Below, piece after piece: positions 20,331-27,564 of a stretch of 64,000 nucleotides of DNA. The notes under the pieces were generated by a model. That model was not told the DNA's origin, did no database searches, and was given only the letters and a program-made list of their open reading frames with translations. Each line of letters starts with the position of its first letter. The stretch's first letter is position 1. Position numbers and translations under genes: made by a program. The DNA comes from Paenibacillus sp. FSL R10-2782 (GTDB lineage Bacteria; Bacillota; Bacilli; Paenibacillales; Paenibacillaceae): positions 4,579,001 to 4,643,000 of the forward strand of contig NZ_CP151951.1 of the NCBI RefSeq assembly GCF_038592985.1, given 5' to 3'.

Positions 20331-20545
20331 TTATCTGATTTGCGTTCCGTTGGGTAGATCGAAATCCGGCTTCAACAGCACGACATCTCCCTGTTCAGGC
20401 AGTCCGCCCAGAACCAAAACTTCCGAATTGAATCCCGCTATGCGGCGCGGTGGAAAATTGACGACGCCTACGATTTGTTTTCCGACGATATTTTCAGCCG
20501 CATATCTCTTGGTGATTTGCGCACTGGAACTCAGTTCGCATCTTA
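20331..20545 (-). pseudogene. csaA: C-terminal fragment of CsaA (tRNA-binding-domain chaperone)
   Basis: An open minus-strand frame ending in TAA at 20331-20333 encodes SSAQITKRYAAENIVGKQ, then VVNFPPRRIAGFNSEVLVLG and LLKPDFDLPNGTQIR. This is the C-terminal two thirds of CsaA, an OB-fold tRNA-binding-domain protein linked to protein export. The first ~45 codons are missing: upstream of ELSSSAQ the sequence no longer matches and an in-frame TAA follows. The original terminator is still present downstream. Confidence 0.8.
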
Positions 20546-20677
20546 CATATTAATTTCATCCGCATTCACTGAAACAAATATAAAGCACCAGCTTCAAAGA
20601 GATTCTTCTTTGGTTCGTCATATCTATCGGCAGAGAGTAAGTATACGGCTATCCACTAAGACTTCCCGATCGCAGAC

Positions 20678-21022
20678 TTAGGATAGAAACTCTTTTCCCC
20701 ATACTCTTATAGAATCGATGATACTCGACAATTTATTTCCTTGTTCAGTGAGGAAGTATTCTACTTTGGGTGGCACAGTGTCATCTACTATCCTCTTCAC
20801 AATTCCATCCGCCTCGAGTTCCCTGAGTTGTAAAGTCAGCATTCGTTGTGAAATCCCTGGTATTAATCGTTTAAGTTCATTAAATCTGACCGATTTTTCG
20901 GATAAAATGTCGATAATGATTCCCTTCCATTTTCCTCCTATCATATGTAAAGCCATTTCAACAGGGCAGGCCCTTATAACCTCTTCACTGCAATCGCCAT
21001 ATTCTTTTAATCCATATCCCAT
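20678..21022 (-). CDS. HxlR/DUF24-family transcriptional regulator
   Basis: 114-residue winged helix protein. It has the family's N-terminal Cys in RACPVEMALHMIGGKWKGII, then LSEKSVRFNELKRLIPGIS and QRMLTLQLRELEADGIVKR. Members such as HxlR, YodB and CatR sense electrophiles, often through the conserved Cys. GGAGTGG precedes the ATG. It is divergent from the short-chain dehydrogenase gene, with the palindrome TACTTACAAGTA between, so it probably represses that gene. Confidence 0.9.
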   Translation of the reverse strand: MGYGLKEYGDCSEEVIRACPVEMALHMIGGKWKGIIIDILSEKSVRFNELKRLIPGISQRMLTLQLRELEADGIVKRIVDDTVPPKVEYFLTEQGNKLSSIIDSIRVWGKEFLS

Positions 21023-21058
21023 ATTGCCACTCCATTCATTAAGTTACAAAAATGTGCG

Positions 21059-21070
21059 TACTTACAAGTA
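21059..21070. promoter_or_regulatory. Palindromic HxlR-type operator candidate
   Basis: TACTTACAAGTA (TACTT-AC-AAGTA) resembles the TACT...AGTA sites of DUF24 regulators. It lies upstream of hxlR and about 34 bases before a plus-strand promoter (TTGAAA 21104-21109, 16-base spacer, TACAAT 21126-21131). Confidence 0.55.
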
Positions 21071-21220
21071 TCAATCCTTTCCACTATATTAACTATATCA
21101 GAATTGAAAGGAGATATGTCTCGATTACAATGAGAGAATCTAAATAGCAGTGACAAATATAAGAATTAAATACATTTTCGTAGGTACAGGTTTTAGAAAA
21201 TAGATTAGGGAGGCAATTTT

Positions 21221-21949
21221 ATGAATAAATCCAAGATCGTATTAATTACAGGTGGCAACAAAGGTATTGGTTTTGAGACAGCAAGACAATTGGGAAACAT
21301 GGGGTATGAGATTTTAATAGGAGCAAGAAGCGAAGAAAAAGGACATGAGGCCGTAACGTTTTTAGAAACGGAGAACATTAAAGCTAAAACGGTGGTTCTT
21401 GATGTCACAAACCCCAGCTCCGTTCTCTCCGCAGTAGAATGGATTGAACAAGAATATGGATACCTTGATATCTTGATTAATAATGCAGGCGTGTTTTTTG
21501 AAGGCAACACACCTCCAAGTGAACTGGAACTGTCCGTTCTCAAGAATACATATGAGACAAACGTTTTCGGCGTATTTTCTGTCACTAAAGCAATACTTCC
21601 ATTGCTCAAAAAATCTTCTGCCGGAAGAATCGTAAATCTTTCCAGCGGATTAGGTTCCTTAACTTTGAATTCAGACCCAACGTCGGAATTTTATAATGTG
21701 AATTCGCTCGCCTACAATAGTTCCAAAACGGCTGTAAATGCTTTAACTGTTTTCTTTGCTAAAGAATTAAGAGATACTCCTATTAAAATCAACTCGATTT
21801 GCCCTGGATTTACAGCTACCGATTTAAATGGTAATAGTGGCTATCGCACAGTCGAACAAGCAGCTTCCAGTGTAGTTAAGCTTGCCACAATCAATAATGA
21901 TGGTCCAACTGGTAGCTTTTTTGATGAAAATGGAGTTGTGCCTTGGTAA
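21221..21949 (+). CDS. Short-chain dehydrogenase/reductase
   Basis: 242-residue Rossmann oxidoreductase. Cofactor loop ITGGNKGIGFETARQLG (GxxxGxG), NNAG at about residue 88, catalytic Ser in VNLSSGLG, and YNSSK as the YxxxK catalytic motif; SICPGFTATDLNG follows. The pattern fits NADP-dependent carbonyl-reductase-like SDRs. GGGAGG precedes the ATG. Control by the divergent HxlR protein suggests a role in detoxifying reactive carbonyls or quinones; the substrate is not known. Confidence 0.92.
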   Translation: MNKSKIVLITGGNKGIGFETARQLGNMGYEILIGARSEEKGHEAVTFLETENIKAKTVVLDVTNPSSVLSAVEWIEQEYGYLDILINNAGVFFEGNTPPSELELSVLKNTYETNVFGVFSVTKAILPLLKKSSAGRIVNLSSGLGSLTLNSDPTSEFYNVNSLAYNSSKTAVNALTVFFAKELRDTPIKINSICPGFTATDLNGNSGYRTVEQAASSVVKLATINNDGPTGSFFDENGVVPW

Positions 21950-22128
21950 AAACACAGGGAATAAGTTAGCTTTAATATCCAAAAATTCCGATATAAATAT
22001 TTCTAATACATCGAATAGATTCTCTGTGTAGTCAACGGCTATAAGGACTTGTTCATGTCCACTATCGGCAATAGGGCTATGTTCTTTCTCCTCTGACCCG
22101 AGTGACGAGCATTCGAAGTTGCCATACC

Positions 22129-22278
22129 TTAGGCGGAAGCCGTCATATCATGAATAGTTATTGGTTTCCCTGCAACGCCAATCCAATCTCCCAAAAGAGT
22201 TAATACTTGAACGTGTAGTTTGTTCACATCTTCTAAGCATGTAACAACATTAACATTGCCAAATCTAACTTCACTCAT
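22129..22278 (-). CDS. Small ORF of unknown function (49 residues)
   Basis: Starts MSEVRFGNVNVVTCLEDVNK and ends GKPITIHDMTASA. GAGAGGGAAG precedes the ATG at 22276-22278. Composition looks protein-like, with hydrophobic residues alternating regularly. I do not recognise it; it may be the surviving N-terminus of a longer gene, since the sequence beyond its stop does not continue in any frame. It lies in the gap between the SDR and nitronate monooxygenase genes. Confidence 0.45.
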   Translation of the reverse strand: MSEVRFGNVNVVTCLEDVNKLHVQVLTLLGDWIGVAGKPITIHDMTASA

Positions 22279-22435
22279 GTTTCTTCCCTCTCTTTTGTGG
22301 TATGTGTTAAATTATTCAGAAATGCATAATTTGACAAGGCTAAGTATTAATAGAGCTCTATAACTTTGCAATCAGCGTTCTACAATCCAGTATTGTAATT
22401 TTATATTGATTGCTAAGTTGAATATGTATTTAAAC

Positions 22436-22528
22436 TAACCTGCCCGTTACTTCAATGAAAACTAGGGAACAGCTGCAACGGCAATCTGCTCCCTGGTTAT
22501 TCCACTAACGTTTCCCGTTAGCGTAATG
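22436..22528 (+). repeat. CCCGTTAG-family dispersed repeat, copy D
   Basis: The best-preserved copy: left CTAACCTGCCCGTTAC, internal stem AGGGAACAG/CTGCTCCCT, right CTAACGTTTCCCGTTAG. It sits directly downstream of the nitronate monooxygenase gene. Confidence 0.8.
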
Positions 22529-22542
22529 TCCAGTTAATTGTA

Positions 22543-23631
22543 TTAGTCTCCGACTCTTCGAAGATTAAAGATTAGTTTGACAAGCACATTTGCTTGATCG
22601 ATCGTCTGTTTGACAGTTGCAGCGGCAGAGCGATCAGTGGCTAACCGAAGACCTTGGCCCGCCCAGAGTGACATGTACTCAGAGTTATTCGCTTTTGCAG
22701 CTGCCTGGCGAATGTCCCTCGTCATTGCGTTTTGAATTGGGTAGGCAGGAATTTTTCCGGGATACCGATGCATGTCATTCATAAATTCTGTTCGAATACC
22801 TCGTGCGGCTTTGCCAGAGTACACGCGAGTAATTTCGGTGCAATCCTCATTTTCTGAAAGAATCTTCTGTTTGTACGTTGTATGAGCACCGCTTTCGGGA
22901 CACGCCAGAAAGGCAGTTCCCATTTGTACGGCGGCGGCTCCTAATGCGAGGCTTGCTACAAGCCCCCTTCCATCCATGATGCCTCCCGATGCGATGACTG
23001 GAATTGTTACATGATCCACGATCTGTGGAATAAGAGCCATGGTGCCTATCTGAGTGTCGGAAACGCTCTTCAAGAATGTGCCGCGATGTCCCCCAGCTTC
23101 ACTTCCCTGGGCTACAATTGCGTCTACACCAGCCGCTTCCAATTGTTTGGCTTCTTCAATTGTTGTTGCTGTACCAATTACAATTGTTCCACGCTGCTTC
23201 ATCGTTTGGATCACATCTTGCGGTGGTATGCCAAAGGTAAAACTAAACACCGGGATTTCTTCATCCAGTAATACTTGCACCTGCTCTTCAAACGACTCCG
23301 AATATTTCTGGATCGCTGGATTTTGTGCAATGCCAAGTTCGACGCGATAAATATTGAGGTGATCTGCCATTTGTCCGATCGTTTCTTCCGATTCTACTAG
23401 TTGCTCAGGTACAAACAAGTTGACTCCAAACGGCTGAACCGTTAGTTGTTTGATCTCTCGTATCATGCTCCGGAGTTGTTCTGGTGTTAAGTATCCGGCA
23501 CCTAAGTTGCCTAGACCCCCGGCGTTTGAAATTGCTGCTACCAATTCAGGAGTCGTAGGTCCACCTGCCATCGGCGCTAGGAAGATCGGGTATTGAATTT
23601 TGAGGATACGTGTTAATTCTGTCTCAAGCAT
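22543..23631 (-). CDS. Nitronate monooxygenase (2-nitropropane dioxygenase family)
   Basis: 362-residue FMN-dependent TIM-barrel enzyme that oxidises alkyl nitronates. YPIFLAPMAGGPTTPELVAAIS at the N-terminus, GVNLFVPEQ, the catalytic/FMN region VAQGSEAGGHRGTF, IPVIASGGIMDGRGL and LGAAAVQMGTAFLACPESG are all family hallmarks. AGGAGG precedes the ATG. It is flanked by repeat copies D and E. The physiological substrate (for example propionate 3-nitronate) is inferred from the family. Confidence 0.93.
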   Translation of the reverse strand: MLETELTRILKIQYPIFLAPMAGGPTTPELVAAISNAGGLGNLGAGYLTPEQLRSMIREIKQLTVQPFGVNLFVPEQLVESEETIGQMADHLNIYRVELGIAQNPAIQKYSESFEEQVQVLLDEEIPVFSFTFGIPPQDVIQTMKQRGTIVIGTATTIEEAKQLEAAGVDAIVAQGSEAGGHRGTFLKSVSDTQIGTMALIPQIVDHVTIPVIASGGIMDGRGLVASLALGAAAVQMGTAFLACPESGAHTTYKQKILSENEDCTEITRVYSGKAARGIRTEFMNDMHRYPGKIPAYPIQNAMTRDIRQAAAKANNSEYMSLWAGQGLRLATDRSAAATVKQTIDQANVLVKLIFNLRRVGD

Positions 23632-23736
23632 TTTTGAAAACCTCCTATTGTTGAACCTATAATGGAATCTTCATGATTTCGATTAATGCGAATTTCAAAG
23701 AAGTTTGTTACTCCATCTATTTAAGGCAGCCACCAA

Positions 23737-23815
23737 ACTATCCTGCCCGTTAAGTTAACAAAAGAATAAGGAACTACCGCAAAGGAAGCTCCTCAACTAT
23801 CGTTTCCCGTTAGAA
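23737..23815 (+). repeat. CCCGTTAG-family dispersed repeat, copy E
   Basis: Left AACTATCCTGCCCGTTA, short internal pairing AGGAACTACC/GAAGCTCCT, right CTATCGTTTCCCGTTAG. It lies between the DinB and nitronate monooxygenase genes. Confidence 0.75.
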
Positions 23816-23833
23816 TTCCTGTAGAATGAATCA

Positions 23834-24367
23834 TCAATGATACTGGCCTGTAATGTGCTCATTCGCATCTTTCAGTGTTTTGGAGAGTAACACAATTTGC
23901 CCTGCATGATATCCGTAGTGTGTCGCAACCTGAACAAGAAGCTGGCTAATTTCTCTCGCTTCATAGGTTTCATCCTCTGAAGCGCTAACCCGAAGCATTC
24001 TGTTCCAATCCTCGTGGTCATAGCGGATTGTAACTTCTCTTTTTAAATCCTCATCAGACAAAACTGATAATATACTTACCGATTCGGATCGTGTCCTCAT
24101 AAGAACGCTAATCAACTCACCTTTCGATATGCCACCTTCAGAATTAAATTCTCGAGTACGTTCCCGAATGAATGGTTTGTTTCCGATTGCACTTATGAGG
24201 TTCTGATATTCGTTACCCGCTAAATGTAAGCAAAGATTACCGATGCTGTTCATGGAATCCTTCATTTTCTTCCAAATCAAATCATCATCAAGCGGGTTTA
24301 TGCTCTTTATAATTCGATCGAGCTGCTTGTCCATGTCTTCGAGTACATTCTTTATTAGGTCTGGCAT
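23834..24367 (-). CDS. DinB-family protein (DUF1572-like)
   Basis: About 177 residues forming the DinB/YfiT four-helix bundle, with the likely metal triad His48 (LCLHLAGN) and two histidines in ATHYGYHAGQIV. Relatives include bacillithiol-dependent transferases, but many have no known role. Two ATGs are possible (24373 and 24367); the second sits eight bases after AGAGGGGG and is preferred. Confidence 0.85.
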   Translation of the reverse strand: MPDLIKNVLEDMDKQLDRIIKSINPLDDDLIWKKMKDSMNSIGNLCLHLAGNEYQNLISAIGNKPFIRERTREFNSEGGISKGELISVLMRTRSESVSILSVLSDEDLKREVTIRYDHEDWNRMLRVSASEDETYEAREISQLLVQVATHYGYHAGQIVLLSKTLKDANEHITGQYH

Positions 24368-24430
24368 GACCATTTCCCCCTCTGTAAACTTATTTTTATT
24401 ATTCGTTAAACTCTGGGTATTTCCTTTAAT

Positions 24431-24444
24431 TATCCTGCCCGTGG
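24431..24444 (+). repeat. CCCGTTAG-family repeat, partial left end (copy F)
   Basis: TTATCCTGCCCGTG matches the left end of the family; no right end follows. It sits immediately before the IS110 remnant, which may have replaced the rest. Confidence 0.45.
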
Positions 24445-24549
24445 GACTTGATCCCGAGCGCTATAATGTTCACCCCTATTTGTCATGACCATGATTGAGG
24501 CTGGTTGGGACTTTACATCCCCGGTAAATTTACATGAAGGAGAGATCAG

Positions 24550-24876
24550 ATGAACCCCGTTATTGGGCTAGACATTTCTAAAGAAGAAAGCCACGGACAG
24601 GCCTTTTTAGATCGTGGAAAACCATACAGAGGGACCTTTCATTTCTAACATACGTGTGAAGGACTTGAGAAATTGCTTCAAGCTATTCGAGACGTCGAGC
24701 ATGTATCTGGATATCGTCCTACGTTGATTCTCGAAGCAACCGGGCACTCCCAAAGCCCCGTCGTTCAGTTCTTGGAGGAGCATCACTATTTATTCATTGT
24801 TATCCATCCGCTCATTTCAAATCGGCTTAGAAAATCCAATCTTCGGAAAGTTAAAACGGATGCCGCGGATGCGGAG
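24550..24876 (+). pseudogene. IS110-family transposase, N-terminal fragment with internal stop
   Basis: From the ATG at 24550 (AAGGAGAGATC before it) the frame begins MNPVIGLDISKEESHGQAFL, the first catalytic block of IS110/IS1111 DEDD transposases. A TAA at 24646-24648 interrupts it. The same frame resumes with TCEGLEKLLQAIRD, ILEATGHSQSPVVQFLEEH and ends at KVKTDAADAE, a second conserved block. Here the transposase stops and an unrelated gene continues in frame. The C-terminal serine domain is missing. Confidence 0.85.
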
Positions 24877-25284
24877 AAGGAACTCCTCCCCTACAGCCAG
24901 AAACAGGGCATCGGCGTGATTGCCTATAGCCCGCTAGCCTCGGGTCTACTCTCCGGAAACTACAACGCGGACACCCGATTTGACAAACAGGATTGGCGCT
25001 CCAAGTCCCCATCCCATTCCGGAGAAGGCTTCAAGCAAAATATCGCGGTAGTCGGGCAGCTCAAAGAAGTGGCGGCGGACCTCGGCATTACAGTCGCCCA
25101 ACTGGCCCTCGCTTACGTCCTCGCTCATCCGGCTTTAACGAGCGCGCTCGTCGGCGTCCGCAAGCCTGAACATATCCAGAAGTCGCTGCCGGCCGTGGAT
25201 GTTAAACTCGACGATGCCGTGCTGGCTAAGATTCGGACCATTGCAGCGAGCGCCGCAAGAATCATGATGCCGATAAACGAGTAA
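24877..25284 (+). pseudogene. Aldo/keto reductase, C-terminal fragment fused to the IS110 remnant
   Basis: Begins at KELLPYSQKQGIGVIAYSPL, then LASGLLSGNY and LGITVAQLALAYVLAHPALT, SALVGVRKPEHIQKSLPAVD. This is the C-terminal ~135 residues of an aldo/keto reductase of the YhdN/AKR11-like group. The N-terminal barrel with the catalytic Asp-Tyr-Lys-His is gone. GC content is visibly higher than in the flanking DNA, pointing to a different origin from the IS110 piece. It ends at TAA before a perfect terminator. Confidence 0.85.
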
Positions 25285-25286
25285 AC

Positions 25287-25328
25287 CAGCAAATACAACG
25301 CAGATAGGTATCTGCGTTGTATTTGCTG
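25287..25328. terminator. Perfect 20-bp hairpin after the aldo/keto reductase fragment
   Basis: Arms 25287-25306 and 25309-25328 are exact complements (core AACGCAGATA/TATCTGCGTT) with a two-base gap between them. Probably the original terminator of the reductase gene. Confidence 0.75.
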
Positions 25329-25360
25329 TTCATAAAAATCATTACAGAAACAGGAAACGA

Positions 25361-25613
25361 CTAGTAGGTACCCAAAGTTAGCAATGATACAAAAACGAAA
25401 AGAGCTGCTAGAGTAAAAAAGACAATGGAAATTCTAGAGTTATTCTTCCGCTCTTTAATTCCATAGGCACAGCAAAAGATAGCCATAGTGAATTGGGCAC
25501 CACTTCGGCAATAGGCATTGCTCACAAAAAATATGCTGCTAAATTCGATTACTAACTGCGGTAAGAGCTAGTATATTAAACCATAAAGGATTTTTTCGAA
25601 ATTGTTTATACAT
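25361..25613 (-). pseudogene. Small membrane protein gene with one frameshift
   Basis: From an ATG at 25611-25613, preceded by GGTGGAGGG, the frame reads MYKQFRKNPLWFNILALTAV. Shifting by one base near 25555 continues VIEFSSIFFVSNAYCRSG, FTMAIFCCAYGIKERKNN and ISIVFFTLAALFVFVSLL, ending LTLGTY-stop. Three hydrophobic segments over about 84 codons and a clear ribosome site argue that this was a gene. The break behaves as a single inserted base. Function unknown. Confidence 0.6.
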
Positions 25614-25754
25614 AAAGGTTTCCCTCCACCATTCCAACGAGATATCTTATATGGGCATAATATTTTTTCTTCTATTCTCTCTGATATTATAAGTGACGGA
25701 TTGTAAAAATGAATCCTTAAATTACAGACTTTATTTCTTCCCATCACCAAGAAA

Positions 25755-25788
25755 AAAGGATATCCGCGCAACAGCGCAGATATCCTTT
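25755..25788 (-). terminator. Terminator downstream of the 478-residue hypothetical gene
   Basis: AAAGGATATC(C)GCGC pairs with GCGC(A)GATATCCTTT, loop AACA, with a run of T on the minus strand. Confidence 0.85.
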
Positions 25789-25839
25789 CTATACAGCTTA
25801 AGCATCTTTTTATGAAATGAAATTCGCGTTACATTCGGG

Positions 25840-27276
25840 CTACAAGGGAAAATGCTGTGCTTGGTTATGCGAGGTGTTGGAACCATATTCCCCCTCTAGG
25901 TCCTGTAGCAATGCGTAACGTGCAGCCGCAAGACGCGCGGCGATAGCCCCCGTTTCCGGGCAAATAATGCCAGTCAGCCTGCTTGCCCATATACCGGCTC
26001 CATCCAATAGCGTATGGACTTCGTCAAACGCAGCCCATACGGGAAGTTTGGGCTTCACGCCCCGGATGGCCTGTGTCATGCGTTTTATCGTATCGCTCGT
26101 CCCCTCATGACCGCCGACAGACAGATCGGACAGATCCGCGTCCACATCATATGAAGGAAACCGCGTAGCTTCCAAAATCACCGCATCGGCAAAACGTGCC
26201 ATATCTGCTGCTTGAGCCGCCTGCTTGATCTGTTGCGCTTTCACTTCCCGCAAGAGATTGGCGCGGGCAGACTCATAGGACTGTTTGACCTGCCCGTTCC
26301 ATGTTTGGCTGACGTTGAGCTTGGAGGACGCATCCACCGTCAAAAGCACGCCTATCCGATATGGAATGCACCGCAGGCGGCCGCATAAGGTCTGCTCCGC
26401 AACGCCGTCGATCCAGTCCCGGGCTGCCCGGAATTGGTTCACGTCAGCAGGATTGCGTACCACAATCTCTAACTGTGGTTCTCCACCCTGCTCCACGTTT
26501 CGCAACGCTGCACGCAGCAGCGCCTCCAGTTGCATATCTTGCAGGCTTCCGATGCCCACTGCATTATGCTGTTCGATCAAGGCGATTGTGAGTGGTGAAC
26601 CGTTCAGAGACTCGAACAAGCCTTCATACTCTGTTTCCAGCAGCCCGATAATTCGCCGGGACAGATGCTCACACAATCCAGGCAAGCCAGATGCCTGATT
26701 AAAGGCTTTGTACGTATCTGATGCACGGGAGCCTGGAATAAGGAGGGGGGCAGATTCCCCGTCAGGACCATGAATCGTATGCCCGGACTCTGCCGCGTCC
26801 AGATAGGCACGGCATAATTCAGCCACACGGCTGGACGACTGCGAAAAGGGGCCGTGCAAAAGGCTATAGCCATCAAGACTGCCCATACTTAGCCCTACCG
26901 CTGACTCCTTGCTTGTATAATTCACCTGGACAGGATCATCAGCATAGATACGTATGAATGTACGCCTGTATTCATCGCTCCACTCCAGTAGTGTGCTCAT
27001 CGCCTCCCTGTTATCGTTGCCCTTATTCAACAACGTTTCCCCAATGAGCTCGGAGTCCGCAGCCAGCAACGCCTCCTCTTGACTGATCCTGCCCTGTTCG
27101 GCTAATCCGACCAGCCAGCCCAGCGGGTCTTCCTCCTGTGAGGCAGATACTTCACTGCATCCTGCGAGCACTGACTCAATAGCCAGTCTCTGTGCAGCAG
27201 CGGCCTCACTCCCCGACTCGGGGCCATCGCAATCCAGACTGTTTTTTTCACTCAACAGTTCTGCGAATACATACAT
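25840..27276 (-). CDS. Hypothetical protein, possibly a divergent PEP-utilising-enzyme relative
   Basis: 478 residues, soluble, acidic, no signal peptide. I do not recognise it with confidence. The middle and C-terminal parts faintly recall the TIM barrel of PTS enzyme I/PEP synthase: LEALLRAALRN...LEIVVRNPADVNQFRAARDWI, then RIGVLLTVDASSKL, then FADAVILEATRFPSYDVDAD. These stand where LRAILRA...IMFPMI...EFRxAK, IGVMVETPA and FFSIGTNDLTQY stand in enzyme I. The catalytic Cys and phospho-His domain are not evident. I start at the ATG at 27274-27276, seven bases after GGAGG. It stands alone between terminators. Confidence 0.7.
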   Translation of the reverse strand: MYVFAELLSEKNSLDCDGPESGSEAAAAQRLAIESVLAGCSEVSASQEEDPLGWLVGLAEQGRISQEEALLAADSELIGETLLNKGNDNREAMSTLLEWSDEYRRTFIRIYADDPVQVNYTSKESAVGLSMGSLDGYSLLHGPFSQSSSRVAELCRAYLDAAESGHTIHGPDGESAPLLIPGSRASDTYKAFNQASGLPGLCEHLSRRIIGLLETEYEGLFESLNGSPLTIALIEQHNAVGIGSLQDMQLEALLRAALRNVEQGGEPQLEIVVRNPADVNQFRAARDWIDGVAEQTLCGRLRCIPYRIGVLLTVDASSKLNVSQTWNGQVKQSYESARANLLREVKAQQIKQAAQAADMARFADAVILEATRFPSYDVDADLSDLSVGGHEGTSDTIKRMTQAIRGVKPKLPVWAAFDEVHTLLDGAGIWASRLTGIICPETGAIAARLAAARYALLQDLEGEYGSNTSHNQAQHFPL

Positions 27277-27509
27277 CAGTTTAACCTCCATGCTACAAAT
27301 CCATCCTTTCTCCCGTCAGCAAGTTGGCACACACAAATTTGAGTATCCCACCAGAAAAGAAAACGCTTACCTATCAGACGTCGAGTAGAATTCAAATAAG
27401 CCTCACCTGTAAGGTCTCTACCTTAACGTATTAGGCGCACCCCACATTTATACATATCTGTAGAACGACAGGAAAACATAGATTAAACCACAGCTTTGAA
27501 CGAAAAAAA

Positions 27510-27556
27510 GCCCTCGGATTCCATAGGATGAATACATCCGCTGATAACCCGAGGGC
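27510..27556 (-). terminator. Terminator of the cadA-like gene
   Basis: GCCCTCGG (27510-27517) pairs with CCGAGGGC (27549-27556), with an inner GGATG/CATCC; A-run to its left gives T-run on the minus strand. Confidence 0.8.
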
Positions 27557-27564
27557 ACTATTTT

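Noticed and set aside
25568..25771. Minus-strand open frame of 67 codons
   Set aside because: It begins inside the terminator hairpin at 25755-25788 and overlaps the better supported small membrane gene in another frame.
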